Source: Lobulomyces angularis
Lineage: Eukaryota > Chytridiomycota > Chytridiomycetes > Lobulomycetales > Lobulomycetaceae
Reading direction: 5' to 3'
Assembly (NCBI GenBank): GCA_027604685.1
Contig: JADHYX010000020.1
Span: 7,511 to 71,510, forward strand
DNA: 64,000 nt
The notes beneath the pieces are model-generated. The model was not told the DNA's origin, ran no database searches, and saw only the letters and a program-made list of their open reading frames with translations. Shown in pieces: positions 48,579-61,809 of the stretch (position 1 is its first letter; each line of letters starts with the position of its first letter). The translations under genes and the position numbers were made by a program.

Positions 48579-50027
48579 ATGAATGCAAGTATTTCAATTC
48601 CAAGTTTGCAAATAAATGACTCAAATGATGAAATGTTTTCTGACTTTAAAGAGGCAAATTCTAATTTACTCTCCCTTCAAAGACCATATTCACCATCACA
48701 TTCTCCTATTTCCAGTCCTAGCAACTCTTTAAATTACTTTCCTAATTCGCCTCTATTATCTACCAGTTTCAATAATCCTCCTTTTTCCACTTTACCAATA
48801 AATTCTCAAATGGACGATTTAGATTTGGCTGATGATTTGGAAAATTTTTTATTTAACGATAACGATTCTAGAAGAGCTTCAAACATTTCTGCTTCAGTAC
48901 CTCTCATTACCACATCAAGTGATGACTTTTTATTTAACACTCCTGACTACAACAACAATATCAACTTTTCTAATTCTAACTTAGGCATTAGTAACTTAAA
49001 TGTTGCCTCTCACAATATAGATATTCGAAGAAAAAGTACGTCAGATTTAAAAAGTGAAAATCCTTTTGGTAGTTCCACTAGTCCTCAAAGTAGTTTTAAT
49101 GATTTCGGTTTTGCCAATTTACCTTTATCAAAAAGTATTGAAAATGTTAACCAGTTTCCACTTCTCCAAGAAAATCATACCTTTAATTTAAGCGACTATG
49201 ATCCCATTACTTCTGATATAAAACTTGAGATAACCGGAGTATCCCAGCAGCAAAATCAACATTTAAATAATAACAACGGCCATCAAAGCCATGAATTTGA
49301 TTTAGATCTACTACTAGCTTCCTATCCAAATTTTAACATCAACAATGTTCCAATCTCTCCAACTCTATCCACTTCCAATTTTCCTGTTTCCCCTACTCTT
49401 TCTGTAACAAATATTCCTCTTTTAGCAGAGCAACAAGGATTGCCGGACACTTCTCCTCAAGATTTTAGTAATTTATTTAGCGGATTCAACACTTCAAATA
49501 GCAATAATGACGATACTCTACCAGGTGCAAGTAATGCAAACAACAATAATCTTTCAATAAACAGCAATGCCGGTAGTAAAGACTTGTTAAGTCCGCAATC
49601 AACGTCAGGACCGTTACGAAGAAGAAAATCCAGAAGTGGTACTACCTCACCAACTGGCGAAAAGACAGAAAAATTAGAAGCTACACATCAATGTCCCGTT
49701 CCAGATTGCAATAAACTTTTTACCAGAAGAGGGAATATGATGGCGCACCTTCGTACTCACGATCCAAATAGAGAAAGAAACTTTATCTGTCAAATATGCC
49801 AAAAAAGTTTTTGTAGACCTCACGATCTACAACGACATAGTTCCGTCCATACTGGTATTAAAGCATTTCATTGTCCCATTTGTCAAAAAAGTTTTACACG
49901 AAGGGATGCTATTCGAAGGTAATTTTTGTTTTTTGAAAATATTTAATTTAATACATTTTTTTTTTTTTAATGAAGGCATGGTGATTTAAGTGGATGTTAT
50001 CAAAAAGATCCTTCCTTATTTGACTGA
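48579..50027 (+). CDS. C2H2 zinc-finger transcription factor, Crz1-like
   Basis: Two exons (48579-49918, 49976-50027) give 463 residues. The first 350 or so are Ser/Asn/Pro-rich with many S-P sites. The C-terminus has three zinc fingers (about 370-463): HQCPVPDCNKLFTRRGNMMA, FICQICQKSFCRPHDLQRHS and FHCPICQKSFTRRDAIRRHG. The third ends in Cys (RRHGDLSGC) instead of a second His, as in calcineurin-regulated Crz1 factors. Residues 8-13 (PSLQIN) fit the calcineurin docking pattern P-x-[ILV]-x-[IV]-[polar]. If this is a Crz1 homologue, Ca2+/calcineurin would dephosphorylate the Ser-rich region and drive nuclear entry. The last 16 codons are in exon 2, and without it finger 3 would be incomplete. 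Confidence 0.8.
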
Positions 50028-50430
50028 CAAGAATATTTATTTAACTTTTTTAAGTCAAAAAAAAAATGAAAAAGAAATGAAAAACTTTCCTATACAATAT
50101 TTACGCTGTATTTTTTTTTTTTTTTATTATTATTATTATTTATAGTAAAGTATTTAATTTTTTGAAAAAAATAAACTTAAGGAAGAAAGAAAAACTCTTT
50201 AGTGTTAACAAAAATGTTGAATCATACAATATTGAGAAAGAAAAGAAACCTTAATCTGTTGAAACTAAAAATAAATGAAAGTTTCAAAAAAAAAATAAAG
50301 CGGACTATTTAATATTCCTTTTTTGGAAATAACAAAAATTTCTCCATTATTATAAACCACAAAAAGTGACAAGATATATAAAATAATAAAAAATTAATAA
50401 TAATTACTTGTTGAAAAAAGTTAGAAAGCA
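50028..50430. other. Intergenic region between tandem genes
   Basis: About 400 A/T-rich bases including poly-T with TTATTATTATTATT near 50110-50145. Nothing else recognised. Confidence 0.5.
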
Positions 50431-51977
50431 ATGTCAAGAGAATTTAAAATTGTCGTTTGGGGTGCTACTGGGTAAAAACTTTTTATTTCCATAATTTTCA
50501 AAATTCCACTTGTAGTGTTACTGGTGGTTATTCTGCAGAGTATTTAGCGAAACTTAAATTATCAAACTTCAGTTGGGCGATCGCTGGCAGAAACTTAAAA
50601 AAATTACAGACGGTTAAACAGGAATTGGTAAAAATAAATCCTGCAAACGAAGAAATTGTAAAAATTTTAGTACACGAGAATAATTTTGAATCCTTAAGGT
50701 ATTATAAAATAAGAAAAATACAATTTTTTTTTTAATATTCAAGTTCATTTTTAGTGAGTTGGTTAAAAAAACTGAAGTTATAATATCAACTGTTGGGCCT
50801 TTTGCAAAACATGGTGAAACTCTGGTTAAAGCATGGTTAGATATTAAAATTAAAAAAAAGAAACAAATTACTTACAAGAAACAAAAAATAAAAAAAAAAA
50901 AATAATAGTGTAGAACATGGAACACATTACATAGATTCCACTGGTGAAAGCAATTTTATTAAAACCATTATAGACAAATATCACAAAACTGCAAAAGAAA
51001 AGAAAGTCTATATTATTCCTTCCTGTGGTTTTGATTCAGTGCCTAGTGATTTAGGAGCGTTTCTTATTGCCCATCATTTTAATTCCAAATATAATGAACA
51101 AACCAAATCTGCGTACCTTTCCGTCAAAAAGATAAAAGGTGCTGCATCTGGTGGTACAATACACTCTGCTCTAGGGATTTTGGAACTTTCGGGTGCAGAA
51201 AGAAAATCTACCATGTCAAGGTAATTATTTTTTCTTTGAGAAAATTTATTTTAACCCATCATTGTTCATGTTTTTTTCTAGAAATTGCCTAGTTGACGGT
51301 GAAGTTCCTCCTACCGACTCAGAGTCTCTTACTACCACGCTTCTTCATTATAATAAGTTGTTAAAGTCGTGGCAATCTTTTTATTTTATGGAATTTCCTA
51401 ATATTAGATATGTAGCAAGATCAAATTCTCTACTTAAAAATGCATATGGTGAAAACTTTAAGTACGGGGAAGGTTTCAGCCATAGCTGGCTAATCAGGGG
51501 GATACTGATGAATTTGATCATTTTCTTTGCTGGATCGTTATTGGTAATTCCGCCTGTCAGATCATTTGTAAAATGGATGGTACCACAGGGTTCAGGTCCA
51601 ACTCGCCAAGAAGTTGCAACAGGGCATTTTGTTATGTCAGTTGTTGGCGAAAGTGAAAAAAACAAAAAATGTCTTCTTACAATAAAAGGTGTTTCTGATC
51701 CGGGATATGGTGAAACATGTAAAATGGTTGTAGAGTCTGCTCTTTGCATCGCTTTAGAAAATTCCTCATTGCCTAAAGAAGTTGCTACGGGAAGTAACTT
51801 TCCAAATATTGAAGGAGGAGGTAAAAGTTTTTTTTATTTAAATTTTTTTTTTAAATTTTTTCATATCCTATAACTTCTGTTTCAGTTGTGACTGCCGCAA
51901 GTGCACTTGGATTGGTTTTAGTTGAAAGGTTAAGAAAAGCTCATATGACATTTGATTTGAAGGAAATATCTAATTAA
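50431..51977 (+). CDS. Saccharopine dehydrogenase-like oxidoreductase (SCCPDH family)
   Basis: About 430 residues in several exons. The N-terminal Rossmann motif spans an intron: FKIVVWGATG then VTGGYSAEYLAKLKL. Further family segments are WAIAGRNLKKLQTVKQEL, EVIISTVGPFAKHGE, GTHYIDSTGES, IIPSCGFDSVPSDLGAF, GAASGGTIHSALGILEL and GVSDPGYGETCKMVVESALC. The C-terminal part has a hydrophobic membrane-associating stretch (LMNLIIFFAGSLLVIPPVRS), as in human SCCPDH, which is found on lipid droplets and other membranes. The family is named for similarity to lysine-pathway saccharopine dehydrogenases, but its substrate is unknown. The intron after MSREFKIVVWGATG is short (about 40 bases). The exon region 50870-50930 is bordered by poly-A and its borders are less certain. 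Confidence 0.87.
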
Positions 51978-52421
51978 AGTTTTTTTATTATTTTATTTTT
52001 TTTCTTTTTTCTGATCAATTTTAAAATAATTTTTTGTTTATTGGATCTCATTCTTAAATTATTATTATATTAAGATTTTTTTTTTAGTTCATTATTATAA
52101 GAAACGGTTTTCGTTGATTAAAATTTTTTTTAAATTTCCATCTGGGAAAGTCCTTAGATCTATTCAAAATTTTGGTTATAACTGAATTTTTTCCTTCAAT
52201 CCTTCTTTTTTTTTTGGCACTTAATTTATTTTCTTTTTTTTAATTCTAAAAATAAAAAAAAGAAAAATCTTAGACAAAAATAACCAATAATTTTTTTTAA
52301 TTGTTGTTTTTTATTTGGTTTTGGTTTTGGTTTTTTTTTATTAATGAAAAAAAATTTTATTTAATTTTTTTTTTTATAAAAAAAATTCACATAAAATTAA
52401 ACTTTGAATCAAACATAAAAA
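51978..52421. other. Intergenic region between tandem genes
   Basis: About 440 bases, poly-T rich, with a GGTTTTGGTTTTGG tract near 52318-52332. No gene. Confidence 0.5.
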
Positions 52422-54182
52422 ATGGCATTGATCGCCAAAATTGAAGACATAGGAATAAAAGTACCCTTCAATCATAAAATAATTCTACAAGAAAAAGTGG
52501 CTTCTTTGTTAAATCAAGATAATAAAAGATTTCCTGGTGCACAAGTAAAACAGAATTAAAAAAAAAAAATAATAATTATTTTGAGTTTTTATACAATTTT
52601 TTTTTCTTTTTTTTTTAATTTAAAATTTTTTTACTTGAATAAAATTGAAAAAAATTTTTAAACAAAAATGTAAAACTTTTTTTTTTTTTTAATTTTTTTT
52701 TTTTTTGTTTTTAGCCTGTTAGTTTTTCTAAGCATCACCTGGAGGAACTTGAAAATGAGAATTATTTTGTTAGCGAAAAGGTATTATATTATAAAAAAAA
52801 GTAAAATTTAAAAATCAACTAAATTTTTTAAATTTTAAAATTTTTTTTTTTCTTTATAAATGGTTGTAGGCTGATGGATTAAGAGTTTTACTCTTTACTA
52901 ACATAATAGAAAATCAACCTGAAACGTTTTTAGTAAAAAAATAAATATTTTTAATGTAGAAATTGAAGTATTGAATTACCTTTTTTTTTTTTTAAGATCG
53001 ATCGAAGGAATGATTATTATTCTGTTAATTTCTTTTTACCCTCACCAGAAGATATAGAAAATAAATTCTTAGATAATACTCTTCTAGATGCAGGTGAGAA
53101 AAATAAAAAAAACATTATTTTTTTAAAAATACTGACGTTTTATCTATTATTATATTTTAATATTTTTTTATTTATTTAATGTTTCAAAATTTTTTGAGTT
53201 TTTATGAATATTGTGTTTATTTATTTTTTTTTTCCCTAAGAAATTGTTATTGATGTGGAAGAGGATAATGTAAATAAAAAAGATAAATTTTAATTTTTTT
53301 TTTTTTGTAGAAACATACTCTTCGGCTTCTTTTATTTGACTGCATCATATATGAGTCAAATAATTTATCAGGAAAACCTTATACATCCAGATTAGGGGTA
53401 ATAAAAAAAATATATATTTAATAATTATTTTTTTTCCCTTTTTTTATTTTTTAGCGTTTAACGAATTTTGTTATTGGACCTTTTAAAAAGAAACTGGAAA
53501 AGGATAAAGATTACGCAAGAAAACTTCCGTTTCAGTAAGTTAAAGAAATAATATAAAAATACAAATTAAAACATTATTTTCCAGTGTAATATATTATTTT
53601 TTTTTCTAGAATGGATTTAAAAAAATTACATCTATCATACGGTTTAGCTATGGTATTTGAAGAGATACCAAAGTTAAAGCATAAAAGCGACGGAATTATT
53701 TTTACTAGCTCAGTCGGGCCTTATGTTGGTGGAACTTGTGACAAAATATTAAAATGGAAGCCTAGTGATGAAAACACAGTAGATTTTAAAGTTGAGATAA
53801 AAGGAGACCCTAACAACAACCCCACTTACAACATTTTAATCTGGATTGGTGGAAGACAGCATCAATTTTTTCAACGTTTAACTGTGGATAAGGAAACTCA
53901 AACTTTGTACAATATTTTAAACTTTTTAATTTTTTTATTTTCTTTTATTGCTTAAGATTTCTAAGAAAAAATCCACATAATAGAGTTATTGAATGCCGTT
54001 ATGATCCATGTTGGGAAGGAAGTTGGAGGTTTGTCAGGTTTAGAGATGATAAGGATAAAGCAAATCATATCTCAGTATACGAAAAAATCATGACAAGTAT
54101 AAACGATAACATCGAAAAAAGTGATCTACTAAATCACGCTGACATTATTAAAGCAAAATGGAAAGTTAGAAATAAAAAATAA
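52422..54182 (+). CDS. CEG1: mRNA capping enzyme, guanylyltransferase
   Basis: Nine or so short exons encode about 355 residues of the GTP:RNA guanylyltransferase that adds the 5' cap to nuclear transcripts. Nucleotidyltransferase motifs occur in order. Motif I is SEKADGLRVLLF, whose Lys (near residue 63) takes the GMP. RRNDYYSVNF and DAEIVIDVEED follow, then HTLRLLLFDCIIYESNNLSG, HKSDGIIFTSS and KILKWKP. The C-terminal OB-fold motif is SWRFVRFRDDKDKANH (the R-x-R-x-D-K type motif). No RNA triphosphatase domain is fused, as expected for fungi, where the triphosphatase is a separate protein. The first ATG (MALIAKIEDIGIKVPF) gives the normal N-terminus. Introns here are nearly pure T/A, which makes some boundaries near 52540-52720 and 53290 approximate. 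Confidence 0.92.
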
Positions 54183-54387
54183 TACCAAAACTTTACTTAC
54201 TCTTTAATTTTTATTATTTTATGTTTTCTCTCTTTGTATGTGTATCTCTAAATCTAATTTTTTTTTTCTATTTTCTATCCTCTAAATAATTTTTTTTTGA
54301 AGAAAAAAAACAACATTAAAAAAAACTAAAAATATTAATTATACTACTAAATCATAATTAAAAAAAAAAAACCGCCATTTCAACATT

Positions 54388-57300
54388 TTACAATAAAAAT
54401 TTTTTATCAAAAAGACATTTTTTTGAAATATTTTTTTCACCAAATTTTTTTCTAAAGTTGACCAAAGTCCTGTCAAAAATAAAGACAATAAAGATTGATA
54501 AAAAGTTTAGATTGTTTTCTTGATTAAAATTAAACTCCACAAAGTTATACAGTAAAATGTAAAAAAGTAGGATTTGTTTTTCTATTCCATATAAAAGCAC
54601 TTTAGAAAATGATATCTCATCTAGTTTCAATTTTTTTAATTTGTTAGCATAAATATTTATATTAATTAGTTTTATTTTTTTTGATTATACCATGAAAAAG
54701 TGTTGAACCAACACTTGTTGAATGAAAAGCATCATCTCTTAAATCGGAGGAAGCAACTCCGAAGTATTTTTGAAAATAACTTTTTTCTTTCATTTGGTAT
54801 TGGAATTCCTTCAAATTCTAATTTTTTTATTATGTTAGTTCATTAGAAAAAAAAAAAAAACTATAATATTTTACCTTATCAAAAAAAGAACAAAGAAATC
54901 TGTTCATTCCCAAATGTGCTTCAACCGCGGAACTCTCTGGTACAAACATTGGTTCTTCCTTTTTTTTAAATGATTCCAATTTTCCTCCTGGAAAAAATAA
55001 AAATAAAAAAAATTGATATAAATATTTAGAACAAAAAAAAAAGGTAGAAATGTCTTACTCATCCTTAAACTTTGTCTAAAATTCATCGCATGCTAATAAA
55101 AATTAAAAAAAAATAAAAATAAAGGTTAAAAATTAAAAATAACAAATAATAATAAAAAAATTACATTATTTGAAATCAAATTATAAATTTTATTAAAGGT
55201 ATCTCTAAAGTTTTGAGATAGAATTAGTTCAAAACCTTGCTTATCGGTATCATTTAGGCCTCTCTTTGGTACTATATCATTCTAATAAAAAAAAAAATTA
55301 ACATCAAAAAAAATATAAAATTAAATTTGTTTTTCTTTTTTAAAAAAAATACCTCTTCTTTTCTTAAATTTTCATTCAAATCAGTCATACTAGTATCTGA
55401 ATAACCATGTGAGGATCGTCCATGAATATAATATCCTTGACCTAAAAAAAGTAAAGTAAATATAAGAAACTTATTATTTTTTTTTTTTTACAGTTTTCAT
55501 TCAGCACAACCAAGCTTATATTTGAAAGTGATAACAAATCAACATATTGAAGAATTCTGTGTCGATAAAATCTGTCAGTAATTAAGTATCTTATCATCCA
55601 CTTTTTTTTTTTTTTTTTTTTCTTTATAAACAAATTTTTTTATTTTCATTTTTTTTACCTGTACTGTACAAAGTGCACCCCAAATTACAGTATTTATTGA
55701 AAATAAGAGAATGGGATTAGTTTTGTCGACAGATAAATTTGTTGCGTCGGGTTGAGGTGTTGCCAGATACCTTAATTTGATCCCATACATTAAGGAAAAC
55801 ATTAAAACCAAAGTAAAAGTAACATTAATTCTTCTGAAACTCTAAAGATATATAGATTAAAAAAGAAAATTAAGTTAACTTCAAACAAAAATTTATTAAA
55901 AAAAAAAACCTGTAGGGCATTCCATTGATTAGCAACAAAAATTGTTCTCCAGATACTGATGGGTACGTCTCTAACGGAGCTTGTATTTAATGTCGTTTCC
56001 GAAGCGTCGTGTTGAAGATGGTGAATGACTTTTCCTTTACTTTTTTCCCAATCCATAAAAAATATGTCTATTCTACATTGATTTACTATCAAGTAGATTA
56101 AGTATAACAGCTAATTAATTATTTTTGTTTTAAAAAAAATATAAACAAAAAAGTTCAATGTCAGATTTTTAAAGTAACAATTTTTATTTACCTGACAAAA
56201 AAAAGCAGAATAGAAACACGAAAAAAAGTTGAACATATCAAAACTTGTAATGGGAAGCAACAAAAAAAGAGAGCTTTGTCCTTTATAAAAAATTAGCCAG
56301 TAGGTAGTGCTAATTGTTAACAGCAAAAAGAAGGCTTTCGCTCCATAGTTGTTTAATTGAAAAAAAAATTGCAAGATGAAGATCTTTCCCAAACCATCTT
56401 GTGGTTCCAAATTAAAACTGCTAAACTTTTTTGCTTCGTAAAATGCTAAAAAGGTAGCAACGAGGGACAAAATGACAAATATTATTAACATAATACTCCA
56501 AAAGTATGATTGATCCATTCTATATATAACTTCAAAGTTGAACTATTAAACGAATAAATAAAAATTACATAAAGTTTTTTATATTAATTTTTTTTGATTT
56601 TTATTATTAAAAACTTACAACTAGTGATGAAAACAAACTGTTATCATTCAAAGCTAATTCTGGTGCATGTCTTTCTGAATAATAAATATCGACAATAGGA
56701 CTATAAATTTGACCATCAGCTCTTGGAGATTTTGTAATCCTTTAAAAAATTAAAATTAAAATAAATTTTAAACACCAATAAAAAAATAAAAAAAAACTTC
56801 AGTTAATTCTTTTTACCAAACTTTAATTTTAGTAGCAACTCGGAGAACCATTAATTTTCCATCTTGGACTCCACTCAATGTATCAACCAAAAAAAATCTT
56901 CTAGTTAATCTATCATCACCAAAGTCAGTAAATAAAGCTGAAGCTATGGAATTGTCCATAGGAGTTGAAGATATTTCGCTTTTTTGTAAATTGACATAAA
57001 CTCCTTCTTGAAGGAAATTTTGAATCCTTACAGGAACTGGAAATAACTTTCCGTTTGATTGTCTCAAATCTATTAATAATAACAAGGAAAAAAAAATTAA
57101 AAATGTTACAAATAAAAAAGATAAAAAATATGAGAAACTTACATAAATCATGAAAAATAGTTTCTATTGTAGAGTTTTGATCAGCCAATTCAAATATGTT
57201 AAGAGTACAACTTGTGTTAAAGTTATGACCCACCTGTAGCCAACTCTGATCGGAATCACAGAACTAATTTCAGATTTGAATTAATTATTAATTTATTTTA

Positions 57301-58960
57301 ATTTATTTTTTAACAGTACTTGAAATTCACTTGATAAATTTCTTAATCCTAAAAATTTTCCATCAATAGTATATGAAGCTAAAACGAAATTTAAGGTTGA
57401 AGATTCCTATTAAATTAAATTATTTTGTTTAAATCCATTTTTCTTTTTTTATTATAATTTACCATAGTAGCTGAAATATCTAACGTCACATTTGGAACTT
57501 TCGTTACCGTAGTTAAAGATGACTCCGTAGTTAGCAGACCGTAATAGAGCCAAGGAATACCTTCTGGCCTAATATAAAATTGAAAAAATAAAATTTTTTT
57601 TCATAAAATAAAAAATTTCTGTTTTGTTAAAATAAATTATTTACTCATCAGGGTAAAGTTTTGTTCTAGATTTTCTACTTTTGGCCAACGCTTGATAGGC
57701 AGTGCATACCTGAGAGGATTCGTCATAAAGTTGCAAAACACATAAATTACTTAATGTTTGACAAGAATTAAAATCCCATTGATTCTTTTGAAAAAATTAA
57801 ATTAAAAAAAATATATTATAATTATTTTAATCTTTACGTGACACTTGGTATATGCTTTCATAAAATGCAAAGAAAATATGTCACTAAAAATGGTAGCAGT
57901 TGAAGTTGTCAATAAATCTGATGATAAGATATTCTTTAAAAAAAAAAAAAAAAAATTGAGATTAGTTTTTGTTTATTTGGTAAAAAAAAAAATTTTTTTT
58001 TAAATTCTCACATTGTAATTCACTTCGTAACCATGACTAAGATACAAACTAAAACTTGAAAACTCATCAACTGTTAGACAGATTCCATCCATCTATGAAA
58101 ATTGGTTTATAAAAAAAAAAAAAGGATAATTAGATATTTTACAGGCGTTAGTTGGTATCCTAATTCTGTTCTACAATTACAATCATATCCACTAGAATCA
58201 TTTCGAAAAACACTAACCATCAACTCAGGTTGTGGACAGGAAAGACATTCGCTTTTATCTAATGAGGGATAATATCCAGCATCACATGTTTTGCATGTTC
58301 CTTGGGCTATACTATTTATTCCACTTATTGCATTGATAGAATTAAAAGCTAATAAAAAAAATAAAAAAAAAAAAATGAAAAAAAAAAATTAAAATTAAAA
58401 AAAATTAACAAGTTTTTAAATTTTTTTTTTTTTTAAATTTTAACCAAAAAAAAAAAATAAAGAAGGGAGAAAAAAGAATATGAAATAAAAACTTACTGAG
58501 AATTTGATTTATTCCACAGTTACAAGTTGTTGATAAGTTTGTAGTTGTTGAATTTGTTGGACATGCAATGCAAAACAATCTTTCACTTGAAGAAGTCTAA
58601 ATACAACGTAGTGTAAATCATATAATCTTTTTGTTTATTTATTTTTTTTTTTTTTAAATTACTTGTCCAGGAGCACATTGAATACAAGAAGTTGGATTTG
58701 ATAAGGTTGATGCCGAAAAAGTTTTAATCCATCCTGCTTTACAGACACACATGTCTAACAAAATATTTAAAAAAAGAAAATGAAATCTGATTACCATTAG
58801 CTGTGGAAGTTTCTTGACCATTGGGACAAGAGGTGCAACCTGCCATTGGAGTAAAGACTTTTTCTAATCCACATTCTGTTGAAAACGTTGGTAATACATT
58901 TGAAAATATTGTGCTCCTTGTTAGTTGAATTAAAAAAAGTAGTTTTAGATATAAATTCAT
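54388..58960 (-). CDS. TMEM67: Meckelin (TMEM67/MKS3), ciliary transition-zone receptor-like protein
   Basis: About 1,000-residue multi-exon membrane protein. A signal peptide (MNLYLKLLFLIQLTRSTIFS) starts a Cys-rich extracellular region (CGLEKVFTPMAGCTSCPNGQ; CVCKAGWIKTFSAS; FCIACPTNSTTTNLSTTCNC). A beta-rich region includes WLQVGHNFNTSCTLNIFEL. The membrane part has YLIVNQCRIDIFFMDWEKSK, VPISIWRTIFVANQWNALQ, RINVTFTLVLMFSLMYGIKL and QYVDLLSLSNISLVVLNENC. GYYIHGRSSHGYSD, then DFNLRKEE-type and KRGLNDTDKQGFELILSQNF segments follow. The C-terminus is KCLFDKKFLL. IFVANxWNxLQ, DWEKxK, VDLxSLSNIS and GYYIHGRSxHG are hallmark meckelin motifs. The protein sits at the ciliary gate and in animals works with MKS/B9 proteins. 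In a fungus it implies a flagellum with a transition zone. Confidence 0.9.
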
Positions 58961-59721
58961 TTTTTTTTTATAGTGATTAATTAAAAAAAATTAAAAATAT
59001 AATATTGATGTACAAAAAAAGAATAAAATATTATAAAAATTAATATGAATTTTTTTTTTTTATTAATACGGGTATAAATTTTTTTCTTATTTCACACTCA
59101 GAAACCAAAACGCGTTAAAAAAACCCCTGAAAATATGAAGAAATCAGGAAACAGAGTTTTAAAAAAAAAAAGTTTATTTTATTATATTTTATTTTAATTC
59201 GGAAAAAAACAAATGATATAATAAAATTTCTAAAATTTTTCTTATTTTTCGTGACTTTTTTGGATTTGAAATAGTAAATTTTAAAAAAAAAAAAAAAAAA
59301 AATAATGTAGTAATTCTGGTTTTTTTTACAATTAATAGAATGTTTTTTATTAAACTAAATGAAGTTTGAATATGTTGAAAATAAAAAAAATAAAAAAAAT
59401 ATAAAAAACGTGTTCAATTTTAATTTTTTTTTTTTATGTCTCATATGGAGTTATTCATTTTTATTTTTTTTTTTCTAAGACATTTTTTTAAATTTCGGAA
59501 CCAACAATGAAAAAAAAAAGTACTTAAGAAAAAAAAAATTTTTTTTTAAATTTATATTTTCTATTAAAAAAAAAAAGAATAAAAACGAAAAAAGAATAAA
59601 AACGAAAAAAAAATAATGTAACTATATAAAAATACAAAAAAGAATTGAATTAAAACCAAAAAAAAAAAATTATATTTGAAGGTTAATTACACAAACAAAC
59701 TGAATAAATTGAAAGAGAATC
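58961..59721. other. Homopolymer-rich intergenic region
   Basis: About 760 bases of A/T runs, including a duplicated AAAAACGAAAAAAGAATAA-like unit near 59575-59610. It holds the meckelin promoter and the 3' flank of the symporter gene. No gene recognised. Confidence 0.55.
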
Positions 59722-61809
59722 TCATTTTTTTTCAACTTCTAAGGTTTCATTCAAAATCGTAGGTTTTATTGTAATTCCAGGACCTGCTTCATTTTGTTCT
59801 TTCCATAAAAGACTGCTATCTTCTGGTAACATAAATCCATAAGCTTGAGGGAAGACAAGTCCAATAAGAGAAAATATAAGTGTCAACATCCCAACGAAAA
59901 AACCAAAAACTGCAATTGGATTTGCAATAAATTTAGCTTCAGCAACACCCTTGAAAGGAAGAGTTGTCATTATGAAACAAATTGGACCTGTTAGAAATTT
60001 CATGATTATAACCCAAGTTACTAAATAAAATTAAATTAGGTAAAGGTTAACATTTTTTGAATAATTACATGGAATTTCCCATCTTCCATGAGTGGCAACT
60101 ACTGCATTTAAGTCTTTTCGCAACTGATCCCCATTATACAAATTGAGCCAGTATAATTTGTTTAGCACTGGGGAAGAATGTTGTGATACTGTAGGATTTT
60201 TGGCACTGAAAACGGAAATGGCAATGGTAACGAAAAAGATAGCAAAACCAATGAGAATACCAAAACCAAAATTTGAAACATAGGCAACAATACAACCAAA
60301 CAATAGAGCGGCGTTATAACCAACGAAATTTATTAAAAATGCGGTAGCACCAACTTGTCCAACAGCATCCTTCCATCTATAAACAAAACCGATCGCTACA
60401 CATTCAATAAATGCCACCATAGGTAATGCAAATTCATTAGTGTATCTATCTACCTGATCTAAGAATTCTAGACCAACGTCACTTGAATACATTAAGGAAA
60501 TGATTACACCAGCACCACAAACCAATCCAGTAATAACTGGTCTACTGAGCTTTTTTGATAGCCTTGAGTCTTCCAATAAGGTAACAAGACCTTCCACCAG
60601 TGAAAAAGCGGAGTCAATACCAAGTAAAAACAATGTGAAGAAGAAGATGACAGACCAAACTTGAGCACCAGGTAAATTTGCAAGGGCGGCAGGGTATGTA
60701 AAAAAACCAAGGGTGAATGTACCTAATTTGTCTTTTGCAGGATCTAGATTCAAAAATCCAGCAACACCGAATGCAGCAAATCCAGCTACAATTTCATAGA
60801 TCGAGTTTGATATTCCCACAATAAGAGAATCAGAAACAGCATGTGACATTAATGGGTTGTAAGAAGCATAGGCAGTGAATACACCAAATCCAGCACCAAT
60901 TGAAAAGAAAATTTGACCAATAGCACCTTGCCAGATGTCTGTTTGACCTAGAGTTTCAAATCGCGCAGTTCCAATGTAGAACTGCATTCCTCTCCAAGCA
61001 TTTTCAAGGGTAACTCCTCTAATTACAATAACCACTAACATAACAGTTGGAACACCCATAGTAAAGTAAACAACTTTGCCAAGGAGATCAACACCTAAAA
61101 AAATGTGAAGTCAATATAATAAAGTAAATGCTTTTTTTCACCTTTAAAAATAGATAAGTAAACGAAAATCCACATAATAACGCACATGGCAAAAGTTAGC
61201 CAAATTACTTGACCTTGACTAGCTGAAACATTTCTAACAACAACATCACTGAAAAAAGCTTTGGCAGCATCTGCACCTTGTCCAGGTAAACCTTTCCAAG
61301 GTAGAGGTTCTTGAAAAGAATTTCCTAGGTATATTAAACACCAGGCAATAATTGTATTGTAATATGTAGCAACAATATCTAGAAAAAAAAATTAATTATT
61401 AGAGAGTTTATAGAACATACAAGCATTCATAATTGTTCCAAAACCAACACCTCTAAATCTATGATTAATTCTTCCTATAAAAAAAAATTAAATAACTAGT
61501 TTTAAGTAAACACGTGTACCTAAAGCAACAATATTTGAACTTCTATAAGTTTGACCCATAGCAATTTCTAATAAAAGTAGAGGAATTCCAACCAAAAATA
61601 GAGCCAAAAAATAAGGTATGAACCACTGCACACCATAGTTAGCCCAAGCAACGGAAGGATAACGTAGTAAATTACCAAGACCTAAGATAGAAATTTTATT
61701 TTTTAAAAATGAAAGTGCAAAGGAAATTGTTACCAATAGCAGAGCCAATAGAGGCCATTAAAAAAGCTGCTCTAGATGGCCATTGTTGACGTTCTTGTTT
61801 TTCAGTCAT
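59722..61809 (-). CDS. Sodium:neurotransmitter symporter family (SLC6/NSS) transporter
   Basis: About 620 residues in seven or so exons. NSS proteins use Na+ gradients to import amino acids or related amines across the plasma membrane. The N-terminus MTEKQERQQWPSRAAFLMAS and IGSAIG joins to LGNLLRYPSVAWANYGVQWF, the TM1 unwound region and Na+/substrate site. IPYFLALFLVGIPLLLLEIA then MGQTYRSSNI follows. Later segments are VATYYNTIIAWCLIYLGNSF, GQIFFSIGAGFGVFTAYASY (TM6 F-S-x-G-x-G-F-G motif), FLLGIDSAFSLVEGLVTLLE (TM8 with Na2-site D-S-A) and YTNEFALPMVAFIECVAIGF. The tail is short and acidic/basic (ETLEVEKK). Exon 1 is 61809-61734. In fungi these carriers are patchily distributed. Substrate unknown. 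Confidence 0.92.

Noticed and set aside
54904..55086. Separate small gene at 54.9-55.1 kb (minus)
   Set aside because: These codons are partly intron and partly in-frame meckelin exons.
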